Shown: positions 29,413-32,107 of the stretch, in pieces
How positions within the stretch are numbered: position 1 is the stretch's first letter
How the letters are laid out: the number at the start of each line of letters is the position of its first letter
Source of the DNA: Sporothrix humicola
Taxonomy: Eukaryota > Ascomycota > Sordariomycetes > Ophiostomatales > Ophiostomataceae
DNA: 32,107 bases
NCBI GenBank assembly: GCA_021396245.1
Contig: WNYE01000046.1
Span: 1-32,107, forward strand
Reading direction: 5' to 3'
The notes under the pieces: model-generated
Told to the model about the DNA's origin: nothing
Database searches by the model: none
Seen by the model: only the letters and a program-made list of their open reading frames with translations
Translations under genes and position numbers: made by a program

Positions 29413-29775
29413 GTGAAATGGCCATCATCACAAGAAGCGATGCCGTACAATTGAGAGGAGAGAAGAAGGAAAGGGGAAGCATGTCATTTTTTTCCTTGTC
29501 TCTCTCCTTCCAAACTTCTCTTTTGTTCTCTCACCTTCTCTCTTGTCGTCATTTTTTTTTCTTGTCTGTGAAATGGCCATCATCACAAGAAGCGATGCCG
29601 TAAAATTGAGAGGAGGGAAGAAGGAAAGGGGAAGCATGTCATTTTTTTTTCTTGTCTCTCTCCTTCCAAGCTCTCTTTTGCTCTCTCACCTTCTCTCCTG
29701 TCGTCATTTTTTTTTTCTTGTCTCTCTCCTTCCAAGCTTCTCTTTTGTTCTCTCACCTTCTCTCTCGTCGTCATT
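29413..29775. repeat. 155-bp tandem duplication with nested 66-bp repeat
   Basis: A unit beginning GTGAAATGGCCATCATCAC starts at 29413 and again at 29568. Its pyrimidine-rich second half, beginning CTTGTCTCTCTCCTTCC, occurs at 29495, 29651 and 29717, so the last block is repeated at a 66-bp period. Copies differ by a few substitutions and T-run lengths. Confidence 0.9.
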
Positions 29776-30559
29776 TTCGCTCACATCCCGTCGCTTTCTG
29801 CCTTGTCAGTTTATCGCTATATTCTTTTCCCACAGACCGGTCTGTTCTTCTCACCGCATTGAATCTCTTGTAGTTTTGCCTCATATTTTCTTCGCCTCGT
29901 CGTTTTTTTCTCGTCGCTTTTCGTTTCGTCGCTTTTCGTCTCGTCGTTTAGTCTTCTCCTTGACGTTCGCATTTGTAACGCCGCCACTCCCTCCTCTTCT
30001 TAATTTCTGTGCATTCCATTTCTTAATCTGTCGTTTTTCCTGTCGGTTTTCGGTGAAGTCTTTTTTCCACTCTTTCTTTACTCTCACCGCTCCTCTGGTC
30101 GCTCTGAGCTTCGATTCCTCAAACTCAGTTTTCCCATTCTCTTCCTCTCCCCTTCTTTCCTTACTTCTCTATTCACCGTATAATTTTGTGGCGTCCCGCT
30201 CCTTCCACGCTGCAATGCTAATGTAGAAATTTAGCAAGGGGCCTCTATTGCGACCAATGTTTGGACTGTCATATTCTGTTTGTAGCCTGCTTTTGGTCCC
30301 CCTTTAGTTTTCGGCAAGGCCGACCAAAGAGATACATCTTTTTTTTTCCTTCCTTTTTTTCTAAAACATAGCAATTATTTTTGGTACCGGGGCCACTTGA
30401 CGGCTTAACAGCGTATGTTACACGATGCGCTCAGTAGCTTCATGGGACGAAATGTAGTTGCAAACGCTTGCCATCTTGACGGATGGGCTTGCAGCACAAC
30501 CAGACCGCAGCTACATAAAAGCGTCGGCCAGGCACTTGTCAAACATTTCTTTTGTCTTG

Positions 30560-30717
30560 TCCACATCACTCAGCCTTCTCTCTTGTCTACATCACCCAGT
30601 CTTCCCTCTTGTCTACATCACCCAGATTTCCCTCTTGTTTACATCACCCAGTCTTCCCTTTTGTCTACATCACCCAGTCTTCCTTGTCTTATCCACATTA
30701 CTCGGCCTTCCCTCTTG
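30560..30717. repeat. 26-bp minisatellite, about six copies
   Basis: Consensus starts TCTACATCACCCAGTCTTCC and ends CTCTTG. Units start at 30560, 30586, 30612, 30638 and 30664; the fifth lacks 3 bp and, after a 5-bp insertion, a diverged sixth runs 30692-30717. It sits about 170 bp upstream of the next gene's ATG. Confidence 0.9.
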
Positions 30718-30882
30718 TTTGCGTTGCCGTTCCCTTCCAGACTCCACCGGTCATAAGAACTTGCCTGTTTTTTTTTTTTTTTTTTCATTTTCATATTCTT
30801 TCCACATCACCAACGGCGCCTGTCTCTCTTGGACGACCTGCATCTACAGCTCCATAAATTGTCCTGTACACCATTCGCAAAG

Positions 30883-31965
30883 ATGCCTCGCAAAAACATG
30901 ACGCTGCGCGATGCTCTCGCCCGACCCAAGCCCTTTATTCCGTGCACGGCCACAGACACGAAGAACACCAAATATGAACGCTGGCCGGACGTCACTGCCC
31001 GCCACTGGACCGAGTTCAATATCCAGACTCTGGACGAGAGCTATGGCCATATCCTCGACACCGAGCTGCCCCCGGAAGTAGCCGACACGTTGGTATCCCC
31101 TGCGGAGCTCGACGGCATGATCGTCGAAAACGACGGCGGACCCCAGCGCCTCATCGGCTGGGACGACGTTACCGTGATCCCGCTTGTTAAGTGGGCCAAG
31201 CTTCAACTCGGTTTGCAACAGGGCTGCGCGCTGCACCACCAATTCACCCATGCCGACGAGACCGTCGTGGCCAAGCTCCCCCATGCGTCCACCAGGCTGA
31301 ACATTGACCACGCCATCCTCCTGCAGAATGCACAGCGCGACGCTCTCGTCGTGGGCTTGGGACGTACTAGCACCAAGTGGACGTCCCTCGCCATCATGCG
31401 TGAGCACACCAGAATTACAGAGGAGTCAATGTGGCCGCTCCGCCAGATTGCTAATTTGTGCCGTATCGCGGGGACACGGTACGGGTACATCCAGACGGAT
31501 GCAGAGCTCGTGGTGTGCTGCGTCAGTGCTCAAATGGGGGAAGAGGGGGCCGGCGGCCAATACGCCACGCCAAAGCGCAACTTGGAATACAAGGTGGCCG
31601 TCCAGTCGGTGCCTTGGAACACAGAGGTGTGCAGCGGCAGCGGACGCAACTTTCTAACGATGGAGATGGCACTGTGGTGGCTGTGTATGCTGGCGCTAAG
31701 CGACGGCCACCGAGAGCTCGTTCCGGAGAAGGATATTATTCCCATTGATGCGTGGGAGCCGTTGGTATCAAACGACGCGCGCGGAATGATTCGGCGGCAC
31801 CGATATTCCCAGCGCGAGCTGTTGGCCAACACGCCGTCGTCATACGAGACGCCGGGACAAGGCAGTGCCGCGCCCGCCGCTGGAAATGACGGCGTCGACT
31901 ATACGGAGTGGGACGCTGATTTCTTGAAGTACTTTAACCTTCCGTTCCAGCCCAAAACTACCTAA
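30883..31965 (+). CDS. Uncharacterised fungal protein, possible degenerate PD-(D/E)XK-like fold
   Basis: Single-exon protein of 360 aa whose codon use and GC content look genuinely coding. I chose the ATG at 30883 (context gcaaagATGcc); the frame extends to 30829 only through a TTG. No signal peptide or membrane helix. I do not recognise a named family. The central part, RDALVVGLGRTSTKW followed by WPLRQIANLCRIAGTRYGYI and QTDAELVVCCV, recalls an alpha/beta block found in many fungal hypothetical proteins that have been related to PD-(D/E)XK nuclease-like folds; an intact ExK catalytic motif is not seen. The C-terminus WDADFLKYFNLPF is acidic-hydrophobic. No neighbour indicates a function; a 26-bp minisatellite lies in its upstream region. 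Confidence 0.75.
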   Translation: MPRKNMTLRDALARPKPFIPCTATDTKNTKYERWPDVTARHWTEFNIQTLDESYGHILDTELPPEVADTLVSPAELDGMIVENDGGPQRLIGWDDVTVIPLVKWAKLQLGLQQGCALHHQFTHADETVVAKLPHASTRLNIDHAILLQNAQRDALVVGLGRTSTKWTSLAIMREHTRITEESMWPLRQIANLCRIAGTRYGYIQTDAELVVCCVSAQMGEEGAGGQYATPKRNLEYKVAVQSVPWNTEVCSGSGRNFLTMEMALWWLCMLALSDGHRELVPEKDIIPIDAWEPLVSNDARGMIRRHRYSQRELLANTPSSYETPGQGSAAPAAGNDGVDYTEWDADFLKYFNLPFQPKTT

Positions 31966-32023
31966 TTTGATATGAGCGTGCTGGCAGGCATAAAAGGAAA
32001 TATGCCGATACGTTTGTTTTCTA

Positions 32024-32107
32024 TTTTCTGTTTTCTGTTTTCTGTTTTCTGTTTTCTGTTTTCTGTTTTCTGTTTTCTGTTTTCTGTTTTCTGTTTTCTG
32101 TTTTCTG
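32024..32107. repeat. (TTTTCTG)12 microsatellite running off the window
   Basis: Twelve perfect 7-bp units, 84 bp, starting about 60 bp after the stop codon of the preceding gene; a TTTTCTA variant precedes the array. The array continues to the last base of the window, so its full length is unknown. Confidence 0.97.

Larger units (their letters stand above)
28216..30882. other. Gene-poor pyrimidine-rich region
   Basis: About 2.7 kb with no protein I can recognise. Open frames around 28505-28934, 28988-29416 and 29543-30226 overlap in several frames, lack domains or are low-complexity Ser/Phe/Leu translations of CT-rich DNA. Within it are a 155-bp tandem duplication (29413 on), TCGTCGCTTTTCG-like short repeats near 29900-29950 and a 26-bp minisatellite (30560-30717). 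Confidence 0.7.

Noticed and set aside
29543..30226. 227-codon plus-strand ORF rich in Ser, Phe and Leu
   Set aside because: It spans the tandem pyrimidine repeats; the apparent hydrophobicity is a by-product of CT-rich DNA.
30829..30882. Extension of the unknown gene to 30829
   Set aside because: The codon there is TTG, not ATG; the first ATG in frame is at 30883.
32024..32107. Telomeric repeat at the window end
   Set aside because: The TTTTCTG unit differs from TTAGGG-type telomere repeats and it directly follows a gene; a plain microsatellite is the simpler reading.

Overview
The window looks like nuclear DNA of a filamentous ascomycete (Pezizomycotina, plausibly Sordariomycetes). The evidence is GC-rich coding sequence with short 50-110 bp GT-AG introns, two Zn2Cys6 transcription factors, T-rich intergenic DNA, a split-promoter tRNA gene, and a long terminal repeat (LTR) retrotransposon degraded by C-to-T/G-to-A mutation of the RIP (repeat-induced point mutation) type. 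No species call is attempted.

Layout. 370-5076 holds two divergent major facilitator (MFS) transporters, one sugar-porter type and one drug:H+ antiporter type, sharing a 1.5 kb promoter region. 5302-11914 is a complete but dead Ty1/Copia element on the minus strand. It has two 300-bp LTRs, an ATTTT target-site duplication and recognisable integrase and RNase H relics. 12558-13807 is a secreted/membrane DOMON-cytochrome b561 protein. 14272-27834 is a dense block of seven genes: transcription factor 1, amidase 1, amidase 2, transcription factor 2, gentisate-1,2-dioxygenase-like cupin, FAD aromatic hydroxylase, and fumarylacetoacetate hydrolase (FAH)-family hydrolase. After the first gene, every neighbouring pair is either convergent or divergent. 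28139-28209 is tRNA-Gly(GCC). 28216-30882 is gene-poor and full of pyrimidine-rich repeats. 30883-31965 is an unrecognised conserved-looking protein. The window ends in a perfect (TTTTCTG)12 array.

How the genes fit together. The hydroxylase, dioxygenase and FAH hydrolase can be ordered as a gentisate route: a hydroxybenzoate (salicylate or 3-hydroxybenzoate) to gentisate, then maleylpyruvate, then central metabolites. The intergenic regions upstream of the three enzymes and of transcription factor 2 carry a shared TTAACTCCCCGG element, which I infer to be the binding site of a pathway-specific, probably self-regulating activator. The two amidases could supply the aromatic acid from an amide, but this is inference from position only. 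The sugar-type and drug-type transporters may belong to the same locus, now separated from it by the retrotransposon.
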